Source: Lachnospiraceae bacterium
GTDB lineage: Bacteria > Bacillota > Clostridia > Lachnospirales > Lachnospiraceae
Length of the DNA: 64,000 nt
NCBI GenBank assembly: GCA_024405115.1
Contig: JAKSPD010000003.1
Span: 83,114-147,113 of the forward strand
Reading direction: 5' to 3'
In this document: in pieces, positions 9,529-15,563 of the stretch
Numbering within the stretch: position 1 is the first letter of the stretch
Layout of the letters: every line of letters starts with the position of its first letter
Made by a program: the position numbers and the translations under genes
The notes under the pieces: generated by a model
Seen by the model: the letters and a program-made list of their open reading frames with translations, nothing else
Databases searched by the model: none
What the model was told of the DNA's origin: nothing

Positions 9529-9969
9529 ATGGAAGGAAAGAAAATCAATGTTTTAAAGAGAATACTGATCACTGCACTGCAGCTTACCTGGGGCCTTCCA
9601 CAGACAGTCGTGGGCCTTATAGTGTTTCTTTATAACATTAAGGAGCCACATGAGTGGTACCGTGGTTCCATAAGAACAGTCTGGAGGGATAAAACTCATG
9701 GTGTGTCAATGGGGCTGTTCATTTTCACATGTAAGGGCGGTGGACCTCATATGACTGAACATGAATACGGTCACTGTATGCAGTCACTGATCCTCGGGCC
9801 GTTGTATCTTATTGTAATAGGCCTTCCATCTGTTCTGTGGTGTAATTCAAGGAGGGCGATACAGACAAGATCGGTGACAGGAAAGAATTATTATTCATTT
9901 TTCACTGAAAAGTGGGCTGAGAAAAACTCAGCATGGCTCAGAAACAGGGAAAGGGAAAAGCTTTCATGA
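9529..9969 (+). CDS. Small membrane protein with HEYGH motif
   Basis: A 146-residue protein with two or three hydrophobic segments (residues about 10-37 and 84-104). Between them lies MTEHEYGHCMQS, which contains HEYGH at residues 78-82, matching the HExxH zinc signature of metallopeptidases. A possible third ligand is not obvious. No named family is recognised with confidence. No good ribosome site precedes the ATG because a hairpin lies directly upstream, yet no better in-frame start exists. The stop overlaps prmA (ATGA). Confidence 0.6.
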   Translation: MEGKKINVLKRILITALQLTWGLPQTVVGLIVFLYNIKEPHEWYRGSIRTVWRDKTHGVSMGLFIFTCKGGGPHMTEHEYGHCMQSLILGPLYLIVIGLPSVLWCNSRRAIQTRSVTGKNYYSFFTEKWAEKNSAWLRNREREKLS

Positions 9970-11045
9970 AATGGAAACAGGTAACAATACATACGACGGT
10001 GGAGGCAGAAGACACTGTATCAGCCATGCTCTCAGAATATGGTATTGACGGAGTTCAGATTGATGACAACATGCCCATTTCAGAAGAGGACATAGAGGCT
10101 CAGTTCATCGGCATCATGCCTGAAATGGAAGAGCCGGACGGAACTGCAAGGGTGAGTTTTTACCTTCATGAGGAGGAGCCGGGTGAGAAGAAAAAGGATG
10201 TACCTGCAGCCGGTCTTACGGACACAACGGATAACTCTTACATAATCAATGACCGGATATATACTGATGATGAAATAGAAACACTCCTTCAGGATATCCG
10301 TATCTCAATTGACAGTTTAAAAGAGTTCGTCAATATAGGGGAAGGAAGGCTCGAAGTTTCTGAAAGTGCGGAGGAAGACTGGAGAAATGAATGGAAAAAG
10401 TATTATGAACCCATACTGATTGAAAATATCCTCATACTTCCTTCCTGGCTTCCGGTTCCTGATGAATATGAAAAAGATGTTAACGAAGGGAAAATCAAAA
10501 CCATACTCATTGATCCGGGCGTGGCATTTGGCACCGGTTCCCATGAAACCACAAAAATATGCATTCCTGAGCTGAAAAAATATGTTAAGGATGGCATGAG
10601 CATTCTTGATTTAGGAACCGGAAGCGGGATACTTGGGATGACGGCAGTTAAACTGGGTGCAGGACTTGTTACTGCAGTCGACATAGATCCGGCCTGTGAG
10701 GGAGTAATATCGGAGAACCTTGAATTAAACGGCATTCAAAAGGATTCCTTTAAGGTTTTTACCGGAAATGTTCTTTCTGATGACGGAACCAGGGAAAAGA
10801 TTGAAGGAGTGTGCAGGCGGTATGACATCTGTGTTGCCAACATTCTTGCTCCCGTCATCATTTCACTCGCTGGTAAAGGAAACGTTGACAGTCTGCTAAA
10901 GAAGGACGGGGTCTTCATATCTTCAGGAATACTTGACACATATGAGGATGCTGTGGTTTCGGCCTTTATGAACAATGACTGCTGGTATGATACAGCCGTG
11001 ATCAAAATGGGAGAGTGGGTTTGTGTTACAGCAAAAAGAAAATAA
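9966..11045 (+). CDS. prmA: Ribosomal protein L11 methyltransferase
   Basis: SAM-dependent methylase of ribosomal protein L11, 359 residues from the ATG at 9966. That ATG, overlapping the previous stop as ATGA, is preferred over one 33 bases upstream because the family N-terminus begins with the MKWKQVTIHT segment. The central linker (residues about 35-110) is longer than in E. coli PrmA, as is common in Clostridia. Motif I is DLGTGSGILGMTAVKLGA near residue 216 and the catalytic-loop motif is VANILAPVI near 285; the PGVAFGTGSHETT segment is diagnostic. Confidence 0.93.
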   Translation: MKWKQVTIHTTVEAEDTVSAMLSEYGIDGVQIDDNMPISEEDIEAQFIGIMPEMEEPDGTARVSFYLHEEEPGEKKKDVPAAGLTDTTDNSYIINDRIYTDDEIETLLQDIRISIDSLKEFVNIGEGRLEVSESAEEDWRNEWKKYYEPILIENILILPSWLPVPDEYEKDVNEGKIKTILIDPGVAFGTGSHETTKICIPELKKYVKDGMSILDLGTGSGILGMTAVKLGAGLVTAVDIDPACEGVISENLELNGIQKDSFKVFTGNVLSDDGTREKIEGVCRRYDICVANILAPVIISLAGKGNVDSLLKKDGVFISSGILDTYEDAVVSAFMNNDCWYDTAVIKMGEWVCVTAKRK

Positions 11046-11052
11046 AAAGCAC

Positions 11053-11081
11053 TTGCATTAGATAGGATAGTATGTTATTAT
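11053..11081 (+). promoter_or_regulatory. Promoter of tRNA-Thr
   Basis: -35 TTGCAT (11053-11058), 17-bp spacer, -10 TATTAT (11076-11081), ending 10 bp before the tRNA. The short distance fits a tRNA leader. Confidence 0.7.
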
Positions 11082-11091
11082 CCTATGGTTC

Positions 11092-11164
11092 GCTGGAGTA
11101 GCTCAGATGGTAGAGCGCGTCATTGGTAATGACGAGGTCACGGGTCCGATTCCCGTCCCCAGCT
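11092..11164 (+). tRNA. tRNA-Thr (GGT), likely attachment site of the downstream element
   Basis: Cloverleaf with D arm GCTC...GAGC, anticodon stem CGTCA/TGACG with loop TTGGTAA (anticodon GGT), and T stem ACGGG/CCCGT. The acceptor GCTGGAG pairs with CCCCAGC except for an A6-C67 mismatch, and the T loop reads TCCGATT. The discriminator is T. The phage-type integrase gene lies 132 bp beyond its 3' end and is transcribed towards it, the usual layout when the tRNA 3' end is the attachment site. Confidence 0.92.
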
Positions 11165-11172
11165 TTTTTTGT

Positions 11173-11218
11173 AAAATGGCTGTATGTAAGGAAAAACCTT
11201 ATATACAGCCATTTTTTT
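11173..11218 (+). terminator. Terminator after tRNA-Thr
   Basis: A long stem (AAAATGGCTGTAT...AAGG with CCTT...ATACAGCCATTTT, AAAAA-type loop) followed by a T-run. The A-rich left flank makes it usable from both strands, so it may also stop the integrase transcript. Confidence 0.85.
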
Positions 11219-11261
11219 AATGTTTTAAAGAACGAGAATTATCAACGAATATTGATGTTTA

Positions 11262-11290
11262 TGTGCCACGTTTGATAAAAGTGTGCCACG
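11262..11290. repeat. Pair of TGTGCCACG direct repeats near the integrase end
   Basis: TGTGCCACG occurs at 11262-11270 and again at 11282-11290, exactly 20 bp apart (about two helical turns), between the tRNA and the integrase stop codon. The phasing and position suggest arm-type binding sites for the integrase N-terminal domain or part of the attachment site. This is inference from position and spacing. Confidence 0.5.
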
Positions 11291-11296
11291 AAATGT

Positions 11297-12294
11297 TCAG
11301 GCAAGGGATTCAAAATGCTTGTTTGCGAGGTCGTTATTTTTTTTGGATTCTTTACTGAGTGCATGCCGGTAAACATTTTTTAATGTTTCATCTGTTTCCC
11401 ATCCTCCACGCTCCATGATGTATGCATCGGGAACACCAAGGGAGTGAAGGACCGAGGCTCCGTAATGACGCAGGTCATGAAAGCGGTATGAGGGCACTCC
11501 TGCGTCTTTGCAGGCCTTTTTGAATCTTTTGTATACAATTGTGGGGGTAAGAGCGACAATGCGCCCTGTGCCCTTGCCAAGGGCCTTCACAACGTAAGGA
11601 GGAAGCGGATGTATCTGTCGGATGCGGTTGTCTTCGGAACGTCCTTCAGGATCCATTCAGTACCGTTCTTTACCATCACGGTATGGACGTGCAGGGTTCC
11701 GCGTTTCAGATCCTCATAGGAAGCACCGCAGACTTCGGAACGGCGCATCGGCCCGAGAGCTGCCAGATAGATTGCCTTCTTCAGTTCCGGATCCGATACG
11801 GCAAGAATTTTCTTTATGTCATCATCCTCCGGAATGTTGGCCTCATAGGTCTTTTTCTGCGGGAGGCGGGTCTTTATGAAGAAGTCCGGGCGGACGGAGT
11901 GGATCACGGATACCACAAAGCCGTGGGTGTTCTTGACGGTCTTCGGGCTGTGGGTTGCGGCGTAATCATTAACAAATCTCTGTATGTCTATTTCCGTGAT
12001 CTCGTGGATGTTCTTGTCCTGGAACGGAAAACCACGGCGCAGCATGTTTCTGTACTCGTTTATCGTGGTAGGAGACAAAGTGTTGCTTCTTGATTCGATA
12101 TAAGCGGTGGCAGCATCGAGAAAAGAGATCCTGCTTGCGGAAGCAGTCATTGTGAATTCATAATCTGCGGCAAGGCGTTCAGCTTCTTTTTTTGTTTTGG
12201 CCGTGAATGACTTGGTGTGTCGGATTCCGTCACGGTCAGTCCATGTGGACCTGCAGCGGTAGTTCCCGGAAGGTAAAACACGAGCGTTCGGCAT
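11297..12294 (-). pseudogene. Tyrosine integrase, frameshifted
   Basis: Phage-type integrase on the minus strand. The first part (from the ATG at 12294, after AAAGGAG) holds the arm-binding domain (GNYRCRSTWTDRDG) and SAM-like core domain (residues about 55-150), and starts the catalytic domain with GPMRRSEVCG, which bears the first catalytic Arg. At about 11605-11610 the frame breaks. The second part continues in another frame with PLPPYVVKAL, FHDLRHYGASVLHSLG (His, Arg) and NVYRHA (nucleophile Tyr). Adding one C to the ATCCG there restores a single open frame of about 332 residues with SDRYIPLPPYVV across the joint. All catalytic residues survive, so the damage is a single-base deletion, unless it is a sequencing error. 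Confidence 0.85.
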
Positions 12295-12321
12295 GATATA
12301 CTCCTTTCGGTGAGAATAAAA

Positions 12322-12345
12322 AAGCACCTCATATTTGAGGTGCTT
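12322..12345 (-). terminator. Terminator between the SecB-like gene and integrase
   Basis: A perfect 10-bp stem (AAGCACCTCA with TGAGGTGCTT, 4-base loop). On the minus strand it is followed by a run of T, so it should end the transcript from the SecB-like gene before the integrase. Confidence 0.85.
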
Positions 12346-12361
12346 AAGAAATAATAGATGA

Positions 12362-12739
12362 TCATTCCATCTCGTTTACATTAATTGCAGGAAGCGTAAT
12401 CGGGGTCATACCGGGCTGTGATGTCATCAGCGAAACCTGGCTTCTAATAAATGGAAACATGATTGCGACTGTGTTTTTATTCATTATTGCTTTTTCGTTA
12501 CTGTAATCATCAGAATCTAAAGAAAAATCAGCATTGGCGACTACAAGTAAATTCAAATCATTATTGTTAATTTTAAGAGTGAGCTCTACTGAATAGTGAT
12601 GTTCGGAAAGCTGTGTGACATTACGGTCAATGGTTGTGTTAAGACAGGTGTCTGAGATAATGGGCTTTCTTATAAATTCACACCGGCTAAAGTAGAGATT
12701 TAGCATGTTAAGTTTTGATTTAATCTTTGTGATGTCCAT
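12362..12739 (-). CDS. SecB-like chaperone (TAC chaperone candidate)
   Basis: A 125-residue protein of the SecB fold. The C-terminal part is the clearest: AIMFPFIRSQVSLMT (residues about 92-106) matches the SecB LFPYAR...(I/V)S segment, followed by PGMTPITLPAINV, matching the proline-rich end in which SecB has its NFDAL. Residues 50-75 form alternating beta strands (YSVELTLKI, LLVVANADFSL) as in SecB. It starts 11 bp after the preceding small gene with AAAGGAG. General SecB is unusual in Firmicutes, and SecB-like proteins beside toxin-antitoxin genes act as dedicated chaperones in TAC systems. The context supports that role here. Confidence 0.75.
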   Translation of the reverse strand: MDITKIKSKLNMLNLYFSRCEFIRKPIISDTCLNTTIDRNVTQLSEHHYSVELTLKINNNDLNLLVVANADFSLDSDDYSNEKAIMNKNTVAIMFPFIRSQVSLMTSQPGMTPITLPAINVNEME

Positions 12740-12750
12740 AAAAAACTCCT

Positions 12751-12993
12751 TTAGGCAGCGTCCAAGTCTGTCTTAATGGTTTCATCAGAAGCTAAGGGCG
12801 TGTAATTGCATAACCACACATTTTGCTCATACGGAAAAGAAACTGAATAAGCAGGAGGTTCTTCTGGGAAGAAGGAACCTCCGAATATCTCGCGGAATGT
12901 GAGTGGTCCGGCATCCTTTATCAAGGAAATGTCAATGCCGCACTTTTGTTTTGCATACTTAATGAAATCTTCAAGCGACATCTTATCTTTCAT
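12751..12993 (-). CDS. 80-residue protein, antitoxin candidate of the TAC-like locus
   Basis: Unrecognised protein of 80 residues. The ATG at 12993 follows GAGGAGG and is preferred over an upstream ATG at 13008, which overlaps that site. The first half (SLEDFIKYAKQKCGIDISLI) looks helical. The second half is rich in proline and aromatic residues (EEPPAYSVSFPYEQNVWLCNY near residues 46-66) and ends with an acidic tail. It sits between the ART-like gene and the SecB-like gene, overlapping the former's downstream frame by 11 bp. In known TAC systems the antitoxin lies there and carries a C-terminal, aromatic-containing chaperone-addiction segment. Function here is inferred from position. Confidence 0.6.
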   Translation of the reverse strand: MKDKMSLEDFIKYAKQKCGIDISLIKDAGPLTFREIFGGSFFPEEPPAYSVSFPYEQNVWLCNYTPLASDETIKTDLDAA

Positions 12994-13201
12994 TGTGCTC
13001 CTCCTCATCTATTTCAATAATACTGATATCGGTTATGCAGTAAATGCATTCAATACCTACAACCATATCGATACTATCGGCAAACTTTATAGCATTCTCT
13101 ATTGCAGGCTGAGGCCTTTGGCGGAAGTAGCCGATAATAATCTTCTTTTCCATACGGTCGGCATAATAGCTGATAAGTGATGACCGGATTTTGATTATAG
13201 C
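12983..13201 (-). pseudogene. In-frame downstream part of the ART-like gene
   Basis: Directly after the TAA of the ART-like gene the same frame stays open for 72 codons, then stops at 12983. The encoded segment reads as ordinary protein (RSSLISYYADRMEKK, IIIGYFRQRPQPAIENAIKFA, DMVVGIECIYCITD). An internal ATG at 13153 would give 56 residues but has no ribosome site. The simplest reading is that this is the C-terminal half of a 193-codon toxin gene cut by a nonsense mutation. The glutamate of GIECIY (codon 172 of the joined frame) is a good candidate for the third catalytic residue of an ADP-ribosyltransferase. Confidence 0.6.
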
Positions 13202-13564
13202 TTAAGAATGGGTATATTCATTTACGGCCATTTTGTCGACGGCATTATCCAAAAAAGCAGATACAGAACTCTCAAATTCTTCAAGCGTTTTCGGATCTCT
13301 CAAGTCAAAAATATGTTCTGCATTTATGTTATCAACATGAGCTTTAATTACGGCAGGTTTCAGTTTTTGCATCGTCTGACGATAGATATCATTACATTTA
13401 TTAGAACCATACCAACAGGCTTTAGCTTTTATATCATAAAAATAACCACCGGGACCACACCACAGATCGGCGCTCGTAGACGGTGTAAAACCGTTTGCAA
13501 GAATCAACTTCTTGCTTTCTTCATCGGTACCATGATATAAATTATTAAATCTTTCTGTTCTCAT
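13202..13564 (-). CDS. ADP-ribosyltransferase-like protein, N-terminal part (toxin candidate)
   Basis: A 120-residue product with features of the ADP-ribosyltransferase fold: LYHGTDEESKK at residues 9-19 (the H of the H-Y-E triad in YHGT) and GPGGYFYDIKAKACWYG at 37-53 (the Tyr and following helix). The expected catalytic Glu segment is absent before the stop but is found in the same frame beyond it. It is the first gene of a minus-strand set with an antitoxin candidate and a SecB-like chaperone. CmdT of the E. coli CmdTAC system is an mRNA-modifying ART, and the order here is the same. The fold call rests on short motifs; direct homology to CmdT is untested. Confidence 0.6.
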   Translation of the reverse strand: MRTERFNNLYHGTDEESKKLILANGFTPSTSADLWCGPGGYFYDIKAKACWYGSNKCNDIYRQTMQKLKPAVIKAHVDNINAEHIFDLRDPKTLEEFESSVSAFLDNAVDKMAVNEYTHS

Positions 13565-13817
13565 AATGCCCTAATAACATTTTAACACATATTGTCAATC
13601 ACTATATATAGTAAATGATTCCATGAATCAGAAACAATTGTGGTTTGCACCTCAAATATTCAGTTTTCAATGTGCAAGTGGTAGACGAAATACTTTACCA
13701 GTCAAAAATTATACGCTATACCAAAGTGATGATACTTTTCAAAATATAACCCCGGGGAAAACGGATACCATAATGTAATAAACATAAATAAATTGCACTT
13801 AAAATTATATATTTTGA

Positions 13818-14657
13818 TTATTTTCCGTCTATACGCTTCTGTTCTTCATGCTCGATTTTCTTTATACTCTTATCGGGAGTAGGAAGATCTTCCGGCATGG
13901 TGCCGCCAAGCTCCTTGATAGTCTGCCGTACCTTTGCGCCTACCTCATAATGCGTCCGGTTTGCCTTTTCCTTTCCCTGTATGTTTTCCCTGCGGAGCTT
14001 TTCATCTGTCTGTGTGGCGCGGAAGAGATTTGCGGCAAGCTCTGTGCTGCCCATGAAGTCAAGAATATCCTGACTCTTTTTTAAGCCCTTTCGTTCATGA
14101 ATTTCTTTTCTGCCAAGACCGCCGTAAAGGCCCTGATACCCGCAGTTCTGGAAGATGGCGTAATCTTTCGGCTCGACAACGCCGGCACCGTGAGCGGCAT
14201 CTGCGAGAGACTTGTTGTGTTCCCTAAGCTCGTTCCGGATGGCAAGCCGCTTTTGATCCTCTGTGAGCTGGTTGAATTCATCCTGCAGTTCCTGCCTTCT
14301 GGTCTGTATGGCAAAGTAGGTTTGAGCCTGAGCGATAATTTCTTTTCTGGGATCCCCGTTCATGGCGATCAGGTAGCAGGCATAGCGCGAAAGCTCAATA
14401 TCGCCGATGTCCTTATGCGTTGCTCCTGCTTCGACGATTTTTCCCACGTGGGAAAAATGGTCAGATACATCATTTCCGGCGGCTTCGCATGAAGAAACAG
14501 CTTTATCAATTACATTGTTGAATTTATCCCAGCGCTTATACTCCAAAACTGATTGAAGTTCCCTTGCATACCAGAATTCAGCTCCGTATTCGTTAATGTG
14601 CCTGATACTGTCAAAAATATTTTCTGTATGTGATTCAGAATAGTGAAAAAAGAACAT
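13818..14657 (-). CDS. dinD: DinD-like DNA-damage-inducible protein
   Basis: A 279-residue protein matching the DinD family. The N-terminal BRO-like part has EFWYARELQSVLEYKRWDKF (residues about 27-46) and GDIELSRYACYLIAMNGDPRKEIIAQAQTYFAIQTR (85-120). The C-terminal helical part has GRKEIHERKGLKKSQDILDFMGSTELAANLFRATQT. In E. coli DinD is SOS-induced and inhibits RecA filament activity; in mobile elements it is common cargo with unclear function. AAAGGAG precedes the ATG. A 8-bp inverted repeat lies about 40 bp upstream. No LexA box of the GAAC...GTTC type was seen. Confidence 0.88.
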   Translation of the reverse strand: MFFFHYSESHTENIFDSIRHINEYGAEFWYARELQSVLEYKRWDKFNNVIDKAVSSCEAAGNDVSDHFSHVGKIVEAGATHKDIGDIELSRYACYLIAMNGDPRKEIIAQAQTYFAIQTRRQELQDEFNQLTEDQKRLAIRNELREHNKSLADAAHGAGVVEPKDYAIFQNCGYQGLYGGLGRKEIHERKGLKKSQDILDFMGSTELAANLFRATQTDEKLRRENIQGKEKANRTHYEVGAKVRQTIKELGGTMPEDLPTPDKSIKKIEHEEQKRIDGK

Positions 14658-14695
14658 CGTATCTCCTTTCTATAGCCGGAATGATAAGTGCGCTG

Positions 14696-14721
14696 CGATT
14701 TTGCCGAAGTTGACAAAATCG
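14696..14721. repeat. Inverted repeat upstream of dinD
   Basis: CGATTTTG (14696-14703) and CAAAATCG (14714-14721) form a perfect 8-bp inverted repeat with 10 bases between, 39-64 bp upstream of the dinD start. It could be a protein-binding site controlling dinD or a transcript hairpin. There is no T-run, so a terminator is unlikely. Confidence 0.5.
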
Positions 14722-14735
14722 TCAGGTACGGGTCA

Positions 14736-14865
14736 GGTAGATCACGCCGTTCCGGAAGCAGAGGCTTACTTGACAATCTGCATGAATCCTGAAAAAAACG
14801 CATGTTAATTTTTCAAAAAAATCGCAGTCTGTCAAGCGAGGTATATCACGCCGTTCCGGCAGCAG
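14736..14865. repeat. 26-bp imperfect direct repeat, one copy in the repressor 3' end
   Basis: A 26-bp block occurs at 14736-14761 and at 14840-14865 with two mismatches; both contain ATCACGCCGTTCCGG. The right copy is the coding end and stop of the repressor gene. The left copy is outside any gene, in the dinD upstream region. It looks like a leftover of a second repressor-like 3' end or a local duplication. Confidence 0.7.
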
Positions 14866-15301
14866 TATCTTTTCGGTACTTCTCTCCTTCGAGCATTGTT
14901 TCCATTCTTTCGATGATCTTTCCTTTGTCTATATCATCAAGGCGGTCATACAGTTGCACCAGGTGATTAAGATTCTGGGCATCTTTGAGGGTGGCCAGCT
15001 CTTCCAGCTTACGGATTGTGTAAGCTACAGCTTCATGATATTTGATGTCAGCTTCGGGGAGCTTCCCGCCGGCGCAGAGAACAGAATTCGGAAGTGGATC
15101 GTCGGTCCAGCCCATGAGGTAGGCGGGAGAGCAGTTCAATGCATTTGCAAGAACGGCAATCTTATCACGCCTCATATTGGCAATCATACCGTTCTCCCAT
15201 TTTCTAACGGTGCTTTTTCCAACACCAACTTTATTCCCAAGTTCTTCTAATGTCATATCTCTTTCAGTACGAAGAGATTTAATTCTTAATCCGATATCCA
15301 T
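14846..15301 (-). CDS. CI-like XRE-family phage repressor
   Basis: A 151-residue repressor. Residues 4-60 form an XRE helix-turn-helix (IKSLRTERDMTLEELGNKVGVGKSTVRKWENG, AVLANALNCSPAYLMGW). The remainder is a helical oligomerisation-type tail without a LexA-like peptidase domain. It is divergent from the Cro-like gene across a 146-bp control region with three related operators, so it is the lysogenic repressor of the element. Its -35 overlaps one operator, implying autoregulation. Confidence 0.88.
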   Translation of the reverse strand: MDIGLRIKSLRTERDMTLEELGNKVGVGKSTVRKWENGMIANMRRDKIAVLANALNCSPAYLMGWTDDPLPNSVLCAGGKLPEADIKYHEAVAYTIRKLEELATLKDAQNLNHLVQLYDRLDDIDKGKIIERMETMLEGEKYRKDTAAGTA

Positions 15302-15320
15302 AATTGTATCCTCCGTGGCG

Positions 15321-15349
15321 AATATAACATAAAAGTGTCATAAAGGCAA
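15321..15349 (-). promoter_or_regulatory. Promoter of the CI-like repressor
   Basis: Minus strand: -35 TTGCCT (15344-15349), 17-bp spacer, -10 TATATT (15321-15326). The -35 lies inside operator 1, so repressor binding should block it. Confidence 0.7.
15336..15349. promoter_or_regulatory. Repressor operator 1
   Basis: TGTCATAAAGGCAA, one of three copies of an imperfect palindrome with consensus TGTC-N6-GACA. This copy has the weaker right half and overlaps the repressor promoter -35. Confidence 0.65.
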
Positions 15350-15355
15350 CGAAAA

Positions 15356-15369
15356 TATCATAAAGGACA
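15356..15369. promoter_or_regulatory. Repressor operator 2
   Basis: TATCATAAAGGACA, 20 bp from operator 1, on the same helical face, and 10 bp before the -35 of the Cro-like promoter. The spacing favours cooperative binding with operator 1. Confidence 0.65.
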
Positions 15370-15378
15370 CAAAAACGA

Positions 15379-15406
15379 TTGACAAAGGAAAATAGGGTGA
15401 TAATAT
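15379..15406 (+). promoter_or_regulatory. Promoter of the Cro-like gene
   Basis: -35 TTGACA (15379-15384), 16-bp spacer, -10 TAATAT (15401-15406). Operators 2 and 3 flank it, giving a repressible early promoter. Confidence 0.75.
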
Positions 15407-15411
15407 GAGAG

Positions 15412-15425
15412 TGTCGTAAAAGACA
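15412..15425. promoter_or_regulatory. Repressor operator 3
   Basis: TGTCGTAAAAGACA within GTGTC-N6-GACAC, the most symmetrical copy, just downstream of the Cro-like promoter -10, where a bound protein would block initiation. Confidence 0.65.
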
Positions 15426-15447
15426 CATTTAAAGAAAGGAGAGCGAT

Positions 15448-15563
15448 ATGGATAAAGACAGACTCGAATATGAAATGAAAAAAAAGAATGTTTCAGTAGA
15501 TGATTTGTGCGAGCATGTTGGAATCAGTAGGTCGGCATATTATAGAAAATGCAAAGGAAAACG
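15448..15563 (+). pseudogene. Cro-like XRE protein, 3' truncated at a deletion junction
   Basis: Starts with AAAGGAG then ATG and encodes MDKDRLEYEMKKKNVSVDDL and CEHVGISRSAYYRKCKGK, a helix-turn-helix of the short Firmicute phage XRE type. After about 38 codons homology stops at GCAAAGGAAAA (15551-15561). The frame then runs on as a Cys/Gly/Thr-rich out-of-frame translation of the next gene to 15645. The normal protein would continue for another 25-35 residues, so the gene is cut by a large deletion. Confidence 0.75.

Noticed and set aside
11622..12093. Plus-strand open frames of 85 and 136 codons across the integrase
   Set aside because: They are antisense to conserved integrase motifs and have no coding signs of their own.
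13571..13598. TTGACA with a TATTAG-like -10 just upstream of the ART-like gene
   Set aside because: The -10 ends only a few bases from the start codon, which would make a leaderless mRNA, and the match is weak. It is not listed as a promoter.
13624..13779. A 51-codon plus-strand open frame in the gap between the ART-like gene and dinD
   Set aside because: No ribosome site or promoter, opposite strand to both neighbours, and composition like AT-rich spacer. The 253-bp gap otherwise shows nothing clear.
15500..15550. Upstream ATG extension of the phage-protein remnant into the Cro-like gene
   Set aside because: The sequence there is a shifted-frame reading of the helix-turn-helix gene, has no ribosome site of its own, and homology begins only at the junction.
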